Notes: generated by a model not told the origin, from the sequence alone. Shown: positions 36,639 through 45,757, counted from the stretch's first letter. The stretch is DNA of 64,000 nt from Streptomyces californicus (GCF_000717645.1 NZ_JNZZ01000019.1:124001-188000); one strand, 5' to 3'. Translations and numbers: made by a program.

Positions 36639-37538
36639 TCAGAGGCGGTCGCCGAACGCCTCGGCCAGCGCCCGCCACTCCGCGCGCGGCAGGCCCCCGC
36701 CGCCCTCCTCGGCGGTGAGGACCTGCAGGGCGACGTGGTCCGCCCCGGCGTCCAGGTACTCCTGGGTCCGGCGCACCACCTGCGCGGCGTCGCCCAGGGC
36801 GAAGAGCGCGTCGAGCAGCCGGAGGCTCCCGCCGCCTGCGAAGTCGCCCTCGGTGAACCCCAGGCGCAGCAGGTTGGCGGTGTAGTTCGGCAGTCCGAGG
36901 TACATCTCCAGCATCGTCCGCGCGGTGGTGCGGGCCCGGTCGGGATCGGTGTCCAGCACCACGGTCAGCTCGGGCGCGAGCACCGCGTCGGGGCCGAGCG
37001 CCTCGCGGGCCTCGGCCGTGTGCTCGGCGGTGACGAGGTAGGGGTGCGCCCCCAGCGCCCGGCCGGCGGCGAGCCGGAGCATCTTCGGCCCGAGGGCCGC
37101 CAGGACCCGGTGGCGGGCGCCGGTGGACGGGTCGGCCGCGTCGAGCGCGTCGAGGTACTCCACCATCGCGCTGTACGGCTTCGCGTACTGCGGCACCATC
37201 GGGCCGTGGCTGACCCCCAGACCGAGGACGAAGCGGCGGCGCTCCTGCGGACCGAGCGCCGCGACTACCGCCGCCACCTCCTCCGCCGAGTGGTTCCAGA
37301 TGCTCAGGATGCCGGTGGCGACCGTGAGCGAGCGGGTGGCGGCCACGACGGCGGCGGCGTCGGCGGGCGTCGGACTGCCCCCGATCCAGACGGTGCCGAA
37401 TCCCAGGCCGTCGAGTTCGGCGAGCGCGTCCGTGATCGCCCTCCGTCCCGCGTCGTCCACGCGCGACGCGTGCAGCGCGCCGCTCCAGATCCCCACGCGT
37501 CCGAAGGTCCCGCCCGTTCCCGAAGTCTCAGAAGTCAT
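36639..37538 (-). CDS. LLM-class F420/flavin-dependent oxidoreductase
   Basis: 299 residues, TIM-barrel luciferase-like fold. Clear segments are LDGLGFGTVWIGGSPTP near 43-59, ATGILSIWNHSAEEVAAVV, and FVLGLGVSHGPMVPQYAKPY near 103-122, which match the MSMEG_2256/TIGR03620-like F420-dependent subgroup. These enzymes reduce or oxidise small molecules using F420 or FMN. It is transcribed alone, upstream of the Rieske gene with a 140-bp gap. Substrate unknown. Confidence 0.87.
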   Translation of the reverse strand: MTSETSGTGGTFGRVGIWSGALHASRVDDAGRRAITDALAELDGLGFGTVWIGGSPTPADAAAVVAATRSLTVATGILSIWNHSAEEVAAVVAALGPQERRRFVLGLGVSHGPMVPQYAKPYSAMVEYLDALDAADPSTGARHRVLAALGPKMLRLAAGRALGAHPYLVTAEHTAEAREALGPDAVLAPELTVVLDTDPDRARTTARTMLEMYLGLPNYTANLLRLGFTEGDFAGGGSLRLLDALFALGDAAQVVRRTQEYLDAGADHVALQVLTAEEGGGGLPRAEWRALAEAFGDRL

Positions 37539-37678
37539 GGTGTGATCAACAACGCCCCGCCCCGCCTATTCCTGACCGGGCGGAGAATCACCCGCCCGGT
37601 CGCGCGGCCCGGGCGGTACGGAACCGGCCGGGGGCGGCTCCCCCGGACCGGGGAGCACGCTCGGACCGCGGAACACGC

Positions 37679-38881
37679 TCAGCTCTCCGGTAGGTCCCTC
37701 ATGAACACGACGCCGTCGATCCGGGCCAGATGCGCCGGGTCGAGCGGGGCGTAGCCGAAGTACGGGGAGGTGCGCGGCCCGGGGCCGGGAGAGCCGAGCG
37801 CGGCGGCCAGACCGGCCCCGCCCACCAGGCAGCTCTCCGCCCCGTGCCCGTACAGGGCCCCCTCCAGGGTGTCCGGCGGGGGAGCGCCCACCCCCTGGTG
37901 CCGCAGCGTGCCGAAGGCGGTCGCCAGGAACCCGTACGCCTCGCCCAGCCGGGCGTCGACCAGGGAGCCCGCGCTCCACCACTCCAGCCGCTCCCCGCCC
38001 ATCCGCATCGAGCTGATGTCCCGCTGGAGGTGGGCGTTGTGGGCGTGCGCCAGGACCGGGCCGCGCTCGGCGAGGGCGAGGAGGTTCTCCGCCATCATCA
38101 GGTCGCGCAGCCCCGACAACCGCGCCAGCCGGTTCGGCGACGCGTCGGCCATCCCGTGGTGGTACCGCAGCAGGCCGACGGCGGATCGGGCGTACAGACG
38201 CACCCGGTCGAACGTCTCCCGGGGGACGACGGTGAGCAGGTGCGGCGTCCAGGCGTCGAGCAGCGCCACCGACTCGTCGGCGAGCAGCCGCAGTTCCCGT
38301 GCCTCGGCCGACCGCCCGCACGACGCGGACGGATCCAGCATCGCGGCGGGGTCGGTCCACCGGTCGTCGGGGCCGAGCAGGCGGTCCAGGGTCTCGTCGG
38401 CGCAGGGGAGGAGGCCCGCGTCCACATGGTCGGCGAGGCAGCGGTGGAGCGCGGTGAGGGCCCTGCGGGGGCTCGCGGCGTACGCCATCTCCAGCGGACC
38501 GTCGAAACCGGCGAACCGGACCCGGTCGGACGCGGGGCGGCCGTCGTTGAACGCGCGCATCCAACGCACCAGTTCACGGTTGGCCGCCGAGGCCCCGAGA
38601 CCGTGGCTGAACCCGCGCTCCAGCGCCTCGTCGAGGCTGCCGGCGCCCGTCGTCACGTAGTCGTCCACGAGCAGTCCCGCCACGGCGTCGCTCTCCACGG
38701 CGACGGTCCGGTAGCCGTCCCGCTCGACCAGTTCACGGAAGAGGGCGTTGCGCAGCCGCAGCGGAGCGTCCACCCCATGGGTGGGTTCGCCGAGGGCCAG
38801 GATCCGGGGCGGGGCGGCGAACAGCTCCCTGACGGAGGCCGCCTCGACGGTACGAGCGATGTCCTTGATGTCGTTGGGCAT
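37679..38881 (-). CDS. Erythromycin-esterase-family protein
   Basis: 400 residues. The EreA/B signature positions are present: ILALGEPTHGVDAPLRLRNA near 26-45 with the proposed general-base His, AVESDAVAGLLVDDYV near 60-75, and GPVLAHAHNAHLQRDI near 275-290. Ere enzymes open macrolide lactones hydrolytically; many homologues (succinoglycan biosynthesis-type) have other substrates. Divergent by 58 bp from a tandem-MerR regulator with a perfect palindrome between, an arrangement expected for an inducible detoxification gene. ATG at 38881 chosen since it precedes the conserved part; the upstream in-frame ATG at 38941 would cross the palindrome. Confidence 0.85.
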   Translation of the reverse strand: MPNDIKDIARTVEAASVRELFAAPPRILALGEPTHGVDAPLRLRNALFRELVERDGYRTVAVESDAVAGLLVDDYVTTGAGSLDEALERGFSHGLGASAANRELVRWMRAFNDGRPASDRVRFAGFDGPLEMAYAASPRRALTALHRCLADHVDAGLLPCADETLDRLLGPDDRWTDPAAMLDPSASCGRSAEARELRLLADESVALLDAWTPHLLTVVPRETFDRVRLYARSAVGLLRYHHGMADASPNRLARLSGLRDLMMAENLLALAERGPVLAHAHNAHLQRDISSMRMGGERLEWWSAGSLVDARLGEAYGFLATAFGTLRHQGVGAPPPDTLEGALYGHGAESCLVGGAGLAAALGSPGPGPRTSPYFGYAPLDPAHLARIDGVVFMRDLPES

Positions 38882-38884
38882 GGC

Positions 38885-38902
38885 TTCAACCGTATCGTTG
38901 AA
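38885..38902. promoter_or_regulatory. Perfect dyad between esterase and MerR genes
   Basis: TTCAAC (38885-38890), CGTATC, GTTGAA (38897-38902). The 6-6-6 dyad lies directly upstream of the esterase start and 38 bp from the MerR start; a good candidate for the MerR operator. Confidence 0.65.
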
Positions 38903-38939
38903 CCCTCGGTGGAAACTTTGCCGCGAAAGGCGCGCTGCC

Positions 38940-39704
38940 ATGGGGAAGAACCCTCAAACGACCGGACGGCTCCGGCCCGTCGATCTGGCCCGTCGGCACG
39001 AGCTGTCGACGCAGGCCGTCAGGAACTACGAGGCGGCGGGGATCCTGCCGGAGGCCGGGCGCACGTCCCACGGCTACCGCACCTACACACCGCTGCACGC
39101 GCACGCCCTGGACGCGTTCCTCGCGCTGCTCCCGGGCCATGGGCACGCGACGGCGACGTCGATCATGCGGGCCGTGAACCGGGCCGAACCGGAGGAGGCG
39201 TTCCGTCTCGTCGACGAGAGCCACGCCCAACTCCTCCAGGACCGGCGGACGCTGCGAGCCGTCGAAGACGCCCTGCGCGACCTGGGGTCCACCACTCCGT
39301 CCCCGGCCGACGAAGGAACGGGCCCCGGCGGCGAGGGGATGTTCGTGGGGCCGCTGGCCCGCGAACTCGGGATCAGACCCGCCACCCTCAGGAAGTGGGA
39401 GCGGGCCGGGATCGTGACTCCACGCCGCGACCCGGGCACCGGGTACCGGGTGTACGCGGCGGCCGACGTACGGGACGCACGCCTGGCCCACCAGCTCCGG
39501 CGCGGCGGCTACCGGCTGGACCGGATCGCCCTGCTGACCGCCCACGTGCGGGAGGCCGGCGGTCCGGAGCCGCTGGCCGCCGTCCTGGGCGACTGGCACG
39601 CCCGGCTGACCGCTCGCGGGCGCGCGATGCTGGCCGGTGCCGCCGCGCTGCACGCCTACCTCGACCAGCGCGACGCACCGGACCGGCGGGCGGACACCGG
39701 CTGA
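38940..39704 (+). CDS. Tandem MerR-domain regulator (TioE-like)
   Basis: 254 residues with two MerR HTH units: residues about 12-75 (VDLARRHELSTQAVRNYEAA ... RTYTPLHAHAL) and about 135-195 (GPLARELGIRPATLRKWERA ... RVYAAADVRD). Each has the R-Y/W-E helix-2 signature. A single chain with two MerR heads should bind a dyad as a pseudo-dimer. The family name TioE comes from thiocoraline-type clusters. It is divergent from an erythromycin-esterase-like gene and probably controls it and itself. Confidence 0.88.
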   Translation: MGKNPQTTGRLRPVDLARRHELSTQAVRNYEAAGILPEAGRTSHGYRTYTPLHAHALDAFLALLPGHGHATATSIMRAVNRAEPEEAFRLVDESHAQLLQDRRTLRAVEDALRDLGSTTPSPADEGTGPGGEGMFVGPLARELGIRPATLRKWERAGIVTPRRDPGTGYRVYAAADVRDARLAHQLRRGGYRLDRIALLTAHVREAGGPEPLAAVLGDWHARLTARGRAMLAGAAALHAYLDQRDAPDRRADTG

Positions 39705-39747
39705 GCGGTGCGGCGAGCCGGAGACCGCACAGGAGAGGCCGCACCGC
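39705..39747. terminator. Bidirectional hairpin between MerR and acyl-CoA dehydrogenase genes
   Basis: GCGGTGCGGC (39705-39714) pairs with GCCGCACCGC (39738-39747), 23-nt loop, between convergent stops. Confidence 0.55.
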
Positions 39748-39752
39748 CCCGG

Positions 39753-41411
39753 TCAGACCGGCGTTCGCTCCAACAGAGCGGCGAAGTCCGTGCCCGGCGG
39801 CAGGGTGCCGAAGGCGAGCCCCTGGTCACCGGCGAGACGGGACGCGCAGAACGCGTCGGCCACCGCGTTTGGCGCGTGACGCACCAGGAGCGAGCCCTGG
39901 AGCACGAGGGCGGCCCGCTCGACGACCCGGCGGGCCCGCACCTGCGCGTCCTCCGGGCGGCTCAGCTCCGCCCGCAGCTCCCGCCAGGCCGCGTCGAGCC
40001 GGGCATCCGCTCCGGCGGCCGCCTCGATCTCGGAGCGCAGCGCTTCGAGCGACTCGGGCTCACGCGTCAACGCCCGCAGCATGTCGAGGGCGTTGACGTT
40101 GCCGGAGCCCTCCCAGATGCCGTTGAGCGGAGCCTCGCGGTAGAGCCGGGGCATGCCGGACGCCTCGTCGTACCCGTTGCCGCCCAGGCACTCCAACGCC
40201 TCGGCCACCGCCACGGGCTGACGCTTGCACACCCAGTACTTCCCGATCGCGGTGGCCAGACGCAGGAACGCGCGTTCCCCGGCGTCGCCCCGGTGCGCCC
40301 GGTCGGCGGCCCCCGCCAGGCGCAGCGCCAGCGTCGAGGCCGCCTCCGACTCCAGCGACAGATCCGCCAGGACGTTGCGCATCAGCGGCTGGTCGACGAG
40401 CAGGGCGCCGAACACGGAACGGTGACGGGCGTGGTGCACCGCCTGGGCGAGCGCGGCCCGGATGCCGCCCGCCGAACCGAGCACGCAGTCGAGCCGGGTC
40501 ATCGTCACCATGTCGATGATGGTCCGCACCCCTCTGCCCTCGTCACCGACGAGCCAGGCCACGGTGTCGTCGAACTCGGGCTCGCTGGAGGCGTTGGACC
40601 GGTTGCCGAGCTTGTCCTTGAGCCGCTGGATCCGGAAGGTGTTGCGGCTTCCGTCCGGCAGCACGCGCGGCACGAGGAAGCAGGACAGACCGGCCGGCGA
40701 CTGGGCCAGCACCAGGAACAGATCGTTCATCGGCGCGCTCGTGAACCACTTGTGGCCGCGCAGCCGCCATGTTCCGTCCGGCTGTTCGACCGCGGTCGTC
40801 GTGTTGGCGCGTACATCGGTGCCGCCCTGCTTCTCCGTCATGCCCATCCCGGCGAGCAGCCCCCGCTTGGCGGTCGGCGTCCGCAGTCCCGGCTCGTACA
40901 CCCGGCCGGTCAGCAACGGCTCGTACGTCTTGGCGAGGTCGGGCGACCGGCGCAGCGCCGGGACGACGGCGTACGTCATGGAGACCGGGCACAGGTGCCC
41001 CTGTTCCAGGGCCGTGGCCAGCATGAAGCCGCCGGCCCGGGCGACATGGGCGCCCGGACGCCCGTCGGCCCAGGCCGCGCCCGCGAGCCCGGCCCCGACC
41101 GAGGCGTCCATCAACGCGTGGTAGGCCGGGTGGAACTCGACCTCGTCGACGCGGTGGCCGAAGCGGTCGTGGGTGCGCAGCTCGGGCTCGTGGCGGTTGG
41201 CCTGGTCGGCCCAGCGCTGCGCCTCCTCGCCGCCCGCGTACCGGCCGAAGCGGTGCAGCTCGTCCACGTGCCACCCGGCGCCCTCGCGCCGCACCCCTTC
41301 GAGCAGGACCGCGTCGTCGGCCACGTCGTGGCCGGTGAGCGGGGGCGGCTGGTTCGTCACCTCGTGGGTCACGGCGGTCGGACGGCTGCGCGGCGTTTCG
41401 GGTGCGGTCAT
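39753..41411 (-). CDS. AidB-type acyl-CoA dehydrogenase
   Basis: 552 residues. N-terminal extension followed by the ACAD core: GLLAGMGMTEKQGGTDVRAN near 183-202 (FAD loop), WRLRGHKWFTSAPMNDLFLV near 214-233, and ECLGGNGYDEASGMPRLYRE near 406-425, whose Glu/Arg pattern fits AidB rather than classical beta-oxidation enzymes. AidB protects DNA from alkylation in E. coli; actinobacterial paralogues may act on branched acyl-CoA. It is read from the TetR gene 57 bp upstream on the same strand and is probably its regulatory target. Confidence 0.9.
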   Translation of the reverse strand: MTAPETPRSRPTAVTHEVTNQPPPLTGHDVADDAVLLEGVRREGAGWHVDELHRFGRYAGGEEAQRWADQANRHEPELRTHDRFGHRVDEVEFHPAYHALMDASVGAGLAGAAWADGRPGAHVARAGGFMLATALEQGHLCPVSMTYAVVPALRRSPDLAKTYEPLLTGRVYEPGLRTPTAKRGLLAGMGMTEKQGGTDVRANTTTAVEQPDGTWRLRGHKWFTSAPMNDLFLVLAQSPAGLSCFLVPRVLPDGSRNTFRIQRLKDKLGNRSNASSEPEFDDTVAWLVGDEGRGVRTIIDMVTMTRLDCVLGSAGGIRAALAQAVHHARHRSVFGALLVDQPLMRNVLADLSLESEAASTLALRLAGAADRAHRGDAGERAFLRLATAIGKYWVCKRQPVAVAEALECLGGNGYDEASGMPRLYREAPLNGIWEGSGNVNALDMLRALTREPESLEALRSEIEAAAGADARLDAAWRELRAELSRPEDAQVRARRVVERAALVLQGSLLVRHAPNAVADAFCASRLAGDQGLAFGTLPPGTDFAALLERTPV

Positions 41412-41468
41412 CGGATCTCCTCCGGGGCGGCGGGACGTCGTGCTGCGGACACGCGTGCGGTACGGGTC

Positions 41469-42074
41469 TCAGGGGGTGGCGCCCGCGCAGCGCAGCGCCA
41501 CGGCGGTGAGGCGGGCCACGAGCAGGTCCACGTCGTGCGCGGCCGACGTGCCGAGCGGGTACACGAGGACCTCGCCGACGGCGCCGGTGAGGGCGGCCGC
41601 GGTGGTCTCCGGGTGCTGGGCGGGCAGTACGCCGGCGGTGACGCCCTCCTCGATCACCTCGGCGAAGAGCGTCCGGTAGCGGCGCCGGAAGGCGAGGCGT
41701 TCCGCGCCGACCGCGGGCTCGACGGGGGCGGCGAGCAGGGCGTGGGCCAGACCGTGGTTCTCCAGGGCGCGGCGGGCGAACACGTCCACGCCCCGGCGCA
41801 GCCGCTCGACGGCGTCGCCGTCGCCCGCCAGCACCTCACCCAGCACCTCCACCTCGCGCCGGGCGGCGCGCCGGAAGACCTCGACGGCGAGCGCGGACTT
41901 GGAGGGGAAGTGCTGGTAGACCGAGCCGGCGGCGATCCCGGCCGCGTCGGCGACGGCCGACACGGACGCCTGCGCCCAGCCCGCCTCCGCCACGACCTCG
42001 GTGGCGCGGACGACGAGATGTTCCCGGGCGGCTTCGAGCCGGCGCACCTCGGCCGGGGTCTTGCGGTAGGCCAT
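41469..42074 (-). CDS. TetR/AcrR-family regulator
   Basis: 201 residues. HTH in residues about 20-65 (EVVAEAGWAQASVSAVADAAG, then SVYQHFPSKSALAVEVFRRA). The C-terminal ligand domain is Ala/Leu-rich and variable. Co-directional with, and 57 bp upstream of, the AidB-type gene, so it probably governs that operon. A TGAA-n6-TTCA dyad (42083-42096) begins 8 bp upstream of its start and may be its autoregulatory operator. An in-frame ATG further upstream is possible but would overlap that site. Confidence 0.87.
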   Translation of the reverse strand: MAYRKTPAEVRRLEAAREHLVVRATEVVAEAGWAQASVSAVADAAGIAAGSVYQHFPSKSALAVEVFRRAARREVEVLGEVLAGDGDAVERLRRGVDVFARRALENHGLAHALLAAPVEPAVGAERLAFRRRYRTLFAEVIEEGVTAGVLPAQHPETTAAALTGAVGEVLVYPLGTSAAHDVDLLVARLTAVALRCAGATP

Positions 42075-42128
42075 GCAAGAAGTGAACCACCATTCAGACC
42101 ATCGCGCCATGGTCCCGGCGCGAGGTGA

Positions 42129-42153
42129 CGCCGTGGCCCGTCGGGCCACGGCG
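42129..42153 (-). terminator. Terminator of the dienelactone-hydrolase-like gene
   Basis: CGCCGTGGCCC (42129-42139), loop GTC, GGGCCACGGCG (42143-42153), downstream of the hydrolase stop and upstream of the TetR start. Confidence 0.65.
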
Positions 42154-42226
42154 ACCGGTGGGCGGGCCGGGCCGTGGGGCTGGCGGTCTCCCGCCGGGGC
42201 GGGCCAGGCCCGTGAGCGAGGGGCGA

Positions 42227-43003
42227 TCAGTGCCCTGTGCCGGCGTGTTCGTCCGTGCCGCGCCCCGGGCTCTCGGTCACGGGCAGGCACTCGGCGAGCA
42301 GGTCCACGACATCGCGCCAGGCCCGCCGCGCGTGCCGCGGGTGGTGCCCGACGCCGGCGACCACGGGGTGGTCGACCGGCGGGTGGTGGAAGGCGTGCAG
42401 GGCGCCGCCGTAGACCGTGAGCCGCCAGTCGACGCCCGCCGCCCGCATCTCGGCGGTGAACGCGTCCCGTCGCGCGGGCGGCATGATCGGGTCCTCCGAC
42501 CCGACCCCGGCCCACACCGGGCAGCGGATGCGGGCCGCCTCGCCCGGCCGGCCCGTGGTGGTCGCGTTGACCGTCCCGATCGCGCGCAGGCCGACGCCGG
42601 CGCGCCCGAGTTCCAGGCCGATCGCGCCCCCGGTCCCGTAACCGATGGCGGCGATCCGGTCGGGGTCGGTCCGCGGTTCGGCGCACAGCGCGTCGAGCGC
42701 CGCACCGCCGATCTCCCGCATGCGGTCGGGGTCGTCGAGCAGCGGCAGGCACCGGGCCAGCATCTCCTCGGGGTCGCCCAGATAGCGACCGCCGTGGAGG
42801 TCGAAGGCCAGCGCCACGTACCCCAGTTCGGCGAGCGCCTCGGCCCGGCGGCGTTCCACGTCGCCGAGCCCCATGCCCTCCGGCCCCACCAGTACCGCGG
42901 GCCGGGGGCCGGTACCGGCAGGGAGGGCGAGGTGCCCGACCATCGTCAAACCGTCGGCCGGGTACTCGACCGTGCGTGTGGTCACCGTCGTCATCGTCCT
43001 CAT
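42227..43003 (-). CDS. Dienelactone-hydrolase-family protein lacking the nucleophile Cys
   Basis: 258 residues, alpha/beta-hydrolase fold. Family blocks PAVLVGPEGMGLGDVERRRA and DPDRIAAIGYGTGGAIGLEL are clear. In active dienelactone hydrolases the elbow reads GYCFGG; here residue 123 is Gly (codon GGG) and the next is Thr, so the cysteine nucleophile is absent. The acid (VGSEDPIMPP) and His (YGGALHAFHHPP) remain. It may be inactive, use Thr124, or serve as a binding protein. Divergent from the acetoacetate-decarboxylase-like gene. Two ATGs (43003 and 42994) are possible starts. Confidence 0.82.
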   Translation of the reverse strand: MRTMTTVTTRTVEYPADGLTMVGHLALPAGTGPRPAVLVGPEGMGLGDVERRRAEALAELGYVALAFDLHGGRYLGDPEEMLARCLPLLDDPDRMREIGGAALDALCAEPRTDPDRIAAIGYGTGGAIGLELGRAGVGLRAIGTVNATTTGRPGEAARIRCPVWAGVGSEDPIMPPARRDAFTAEMRAAGVDWRLTVYGGALHAFHHPPVDHPVVAGVGHHPRHARRAWRDVVDLLAECLPVTESPGRGTDEHAGTGH

Positions 43004-43144
43004 GGGGTCGGACTGTAGTGAGCGCCCGGCCCTGCCCGGCTGTCGTTCCGCCACTGGCGGAACGGCGGTGACATCCGGACGGCGGCCCCTGCCCGGGGGC
43101 GGTCGAGGCCCCGCCCCGCTCGCGCCGCCGACGGGACGCCGCCC

Positions 43145-43177
43145 GTTGTTGAGGGTGCTCACATCGCCCTCTATGGT
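43145..43177 (+). promoter_or_regulatory. Promoter with operator motif (copy C) for the adc-like operon
   Basis: -35 TTGAGG (43149-43154), 17-bp spacer, -10 TATGGT (43172-43177). The 18 bases 43145-43162 (ending GGGTGCTCAC) match, at 14 positions, the motif over the -35 of the 48.2-kb promoter. Start of transcription would be near 43184, 32 nt before the ATG. Confidence 0.62.
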
Positions 43178-43215
43178 CATGTGTGCATCGCTTACATGAA
43201 AGTGGGGAATCCGTC

Positions 43216-44142
43216 ATGCCATCGCCGCGGAACAGCAACGACGCCGTCAAGGTCGATCTGGGAGGCCGCGAGGTCCTGGTTCCCGAAGGCGGTCTGTACG
43301 ACCGGTTCCGGATGGCCCCCGATCTCGACGAGATCGCCCGTGACCCGCGCGTCAGCGGCGTGGACTTCTTCCGGCGGCAGCCGAAGACGAGGGTCGACTC
43401 GCCGATCGGGCCGACCCTGACCCCGAACTTCTACTACACGATCTCGACGGCACGACTGACCATGCTGGCGCCCTCGCGCGCGATCCGCGCCCGGCTGCCG
43501 CGGGAGCTGGCGCCGCTGGAAGCGGCGCCGGGGCTGGGCCTGGTGTCGGTGATGTTCTTCCGGTACGACGTCTGCGACATCGACTTCTACACCGAGGCCG
43601 CCGTCGGGATCGCCGTACGCCCGGCCCGGCACGGGAAGCTCGGCTTCCTCGACCTGGTCACCGGGCTCAAGAACGAGCACCTCCACTCGTACGTGCTGTC
43701 GCTGCCGGTCAGCTCGCAGATCGCGCAGGTGCGCGGCCACGACGGCTACGGCTTCCCGAAATGGGTCACCGGCCTGGACGTCGGCATCGACGACCGGCGC
43801 ACCACCGCCCGGGTGGCCGACGACGCCGGCGGCGTGGACCTGGCGCTGTCGGCGCCCACCCCGCCCCAGCGGGCCTACCACAGCGGTGAACGGGTCGGCT
43901 CGCTCACCTCCTACACCACGATCGACGGCGCCTGGCACGCGACGCTGAACCAGACGAACGTGCTCAACGCCGGTACCACCCGCGCCACCCGCGGCATCGC
44001 ACTTCAGCTCGGCGAGGGTCGCATGTCCGACGACCTGCGGTCGCTGAGGCCGAAGCGGACGATCCAGTTCGACGTGATGACCGAGGGGCAGGCGGCGCTG
44101 CACATGCCGGTGCCCACCTCGGTCGACAGCCGCGTCAAGTAA
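43216..44142 (+). CDS. Acetoacetate-decarboxylase-family protein
   Basis: 308 residues. The Schiff-base Lys of the family is in DGYGFPKWVTGLD (about 178-190), and NFYYTISTARLTMLAPSRAIRA and GIAVRPARHGKLGF blocks fit the ADC beta-barrel. Family members decarboxylate or retro-aldol/dehydrate 3-keto acids via the Lys imine. It is 19 bp upstream of an aldehyde dehydrogenase gene, suggesting a two-step catabolic unit. ATG at 43216 has GTGGGGAATCCGTC upstream; a longer start (GTG 43183) would coincide with the predicted transcription start and contain a TTA codon, so it is unlikely. Confidence 0.83.
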   Translation: MPSPRNSNDAVKVDLGGREVLVPEGGLYDRFRMAPDLDEIARDPRVSGVDFFRRQPKTRVDSPIGPTLTPNFYYTISTARLTMLAPSRAIRARLPRELAPLEAAPGLGLVSVMFFRYDVCDIDFYTEAAVGIAVRPARHGKLGFLDLVTGLKNEHLHSYVLSLPVSSQIAQVRGHDGYGFPKWVTGLDVGIDDRRTTARVADDAGGVDLALSAPTPPQRAYHSGERVGSLTSYTTIDGAWHATLNQTNVLNAGTTRATRGIALQLGEGRMSDDLRSLRPKRTIQFDVMTEGQAALHMPVPTSVDSRVK

Positions 44143-44161
44143 GCAGCGAAGGAGCCCCGTC

Positions 44162-45757
44162 ATGGCCACCATCCACGCCGAGAGCAAGGCCGTCCGCGGT
44201 CCGGACCTGCCCGCCACCATCACCCCGGCGCTCCTCGGGCGGCTGGCCGCCCTGGTCGCGGCCGCCCCCGGCGCCGAGCGGACCACCACCACCGCCCCCT
44301 ATACCGGCCTCCCGCTGGCCGACCTCCCCGTCTCCACCCCCGACGACGTGGACGAGGCGTTCGCCCGCGCCCGGGTCGCGCAGCGGGGATGGGCGGCGAC
44401 GCCGGTGCGGGAGCGCAAGCGGATCCTGCTCCGCTACCACGACCTGGTCCTGGCCCGCCGGAACGAGGTCCTGGACCTGATGCAGGCCGAGAACGGCAAG
44501 ACCCGCCGCGACGCCTTCCTCGAAGTCGTCGACATCGGGATCGTCTCCCGCTACTACGCCCGCACCGCCGAGAAGTACCTCCGGCCCAAGCGGCGCCGGG
44601 GCGCGATCCCGCTGCTCACCCGCACCACCGAACTGCGCCACCCGAAGGGCGTCGTCACGGTCGTCTCGCCGTGGAACTACCCGCTCAGCATGGCCGCCAG
44701 TGACACCGTCGCCGCCCTCATGGCCGGCAACGCCGTCGTGCAGAAGCCCGACACCCAGACCGCGCTGACCGCCCTGTGGTCCATGGATCTCCTGCGCGAG
44801 GCCGGACTCCCCGAGGACGTGTGGCAGATGGTGATCGGGCGGGGCAGCTCGATCGGCGGTGCGCTGATGGACAACGCCGACTACATGATGTTCACCGGCT
44901 CCACGGCCACCGGCCGTCACATCGCCGCCGACGCCGGCCGCCGCCTGATCGGGGCCTCCCTCGAACTCGGCGGCAAGAACCCCATGATCGTCCTCGACGA
45001 CGCCGACATCGACGAGGCCGCCGCCGGAGCCGTCGCCGCCTGCTTCCCCTCCGCCGGGCAGCTCTGCGTCTCCGTCGAACGCCTCTACGTCCCCGAGTCC
45101 CTGCGCGACGACTTCATCGCCGCGTTCGTCGCCCGCACCCGGGAACTCGCCATCGGGGGCGCGTACGACTACAGCATGGACGTCGGCAGCCTCACCACCC
45201 CCGCCCAGCTCGCCACTGTCACCGACCACGTGAACGACGCCGTCGCCAAGGGCGCCACGGTTCTCGCCGGAGGCCGTCCGCGTCCCGACCTCGGCCCGCT
45301 CTTCCACGAGCCGACGATCCTCACCGACGTCACGCCCGACATGACGCTCCACTCCCACGAGACCTTCGGCCCCGTCGTCTCCGTCCACACCTACCGGGAC
45401 GACGAGGAGGCCATCGCCCTGGCCGACGCCACCCCGTACGGGCTCAACGCCAGCGTCTGGTCCCGCAGCGGTGCCTGCGGCCGGGCCGTCGCCGCCCGCG
45501 TCCACGCCGGGACCGTCAACGTCAACGAGGCGTTCGCCGCCGCCTGGGGCAGCGTCGACGCGCCCATGGGCGGCATGGGCGACTCCGGCCTCGGCCGCCG
45601 CCACGGCGCCGACGGCATCCTCAAGTACACCGAACCCCAGACCGTCGCCCACCAGCGCCTCCAGGGCTTCACCCCGCCCCCGGGCATCAGCCCCGAGACC
45701 TGGGCCACGCTCCTCACCGGCTCCATCAAGCTCCTGAAAGCCATCGGCGCCCGCTGA
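44162..45757 (+). CDS. NAD(P)+-dependent succinate-semialdehyde dehydrogenase-type enzyme
   Basis: 531 residues. ALDH core with catalytic Glu in SLELGGKNPMIVLDD (about 270-284) and catalytic Cys in SAGQLCVSVERLYV (about 297-310, Cys at 302); cofactor loop VVSPWNYPLSMAASDTVAALMAGN (about 165 on; GNAVVQKPDTQT). Closest in pattern to the GabD2-like succinic semialdehyde dehydrogenases of actinobacteria. The N-terminal extension of about 40 residues is longer than in E. coli GabD. Co-transcribed with the ADC-like gene; the antisense strand of its 3' end is entered by the decayed hydrolase frame. Confidence 0.9.
   Translation: MATIHAESKAVRGPDLPATITPALLGRLAALVAAAPGAERTTTTAPYTGLPLADLPVSTPDDVDEAFARARVAQRGWAATPVRERKRILLRYHDLVLARRNEVLDLMQAENGKTRRDAFLEVVDIGIVSRYYARTAEKYLRPKRRRGAIPLLTRTTELRHPKGVVTVVSPWNYPLSMAASDTVAALMAGNAVVQKPDTQTALTALWSMDLLREAGLPEDVWQMVIGRGSSIGGALMDNADYMMFTGSTATGRHIAADAGRRLIGASLELGGKNPMIVLDDADIDEAAAGAVAACFPSAGQLCVSVERLYVPESLRDDFIAAFVARTRELAIGGAYDYSMDVGSLTTPAQLATVTDHVNDAVAKGATVLAGGRPRPDLGPLFHEPTILTDVTPDMTLHSHETFGPVVSVHTYRDDEEAIALADATPYGLNASVWSRSGACGRAVAARVHAGTVNVNEAFAAAWGSVDAPMGGMGDSGLGRRHGADGILKYTEPQTVAHQRLQGFTPPPGISPETWATLLTGSIKLLKAIGAR

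Noticed and set aside
43183..43215. Earlier start of the ADC-like gene
   Set aside because: Would coincide with the predicted transcription start and include a TTA codon; the later ATG has a better ribosome site.
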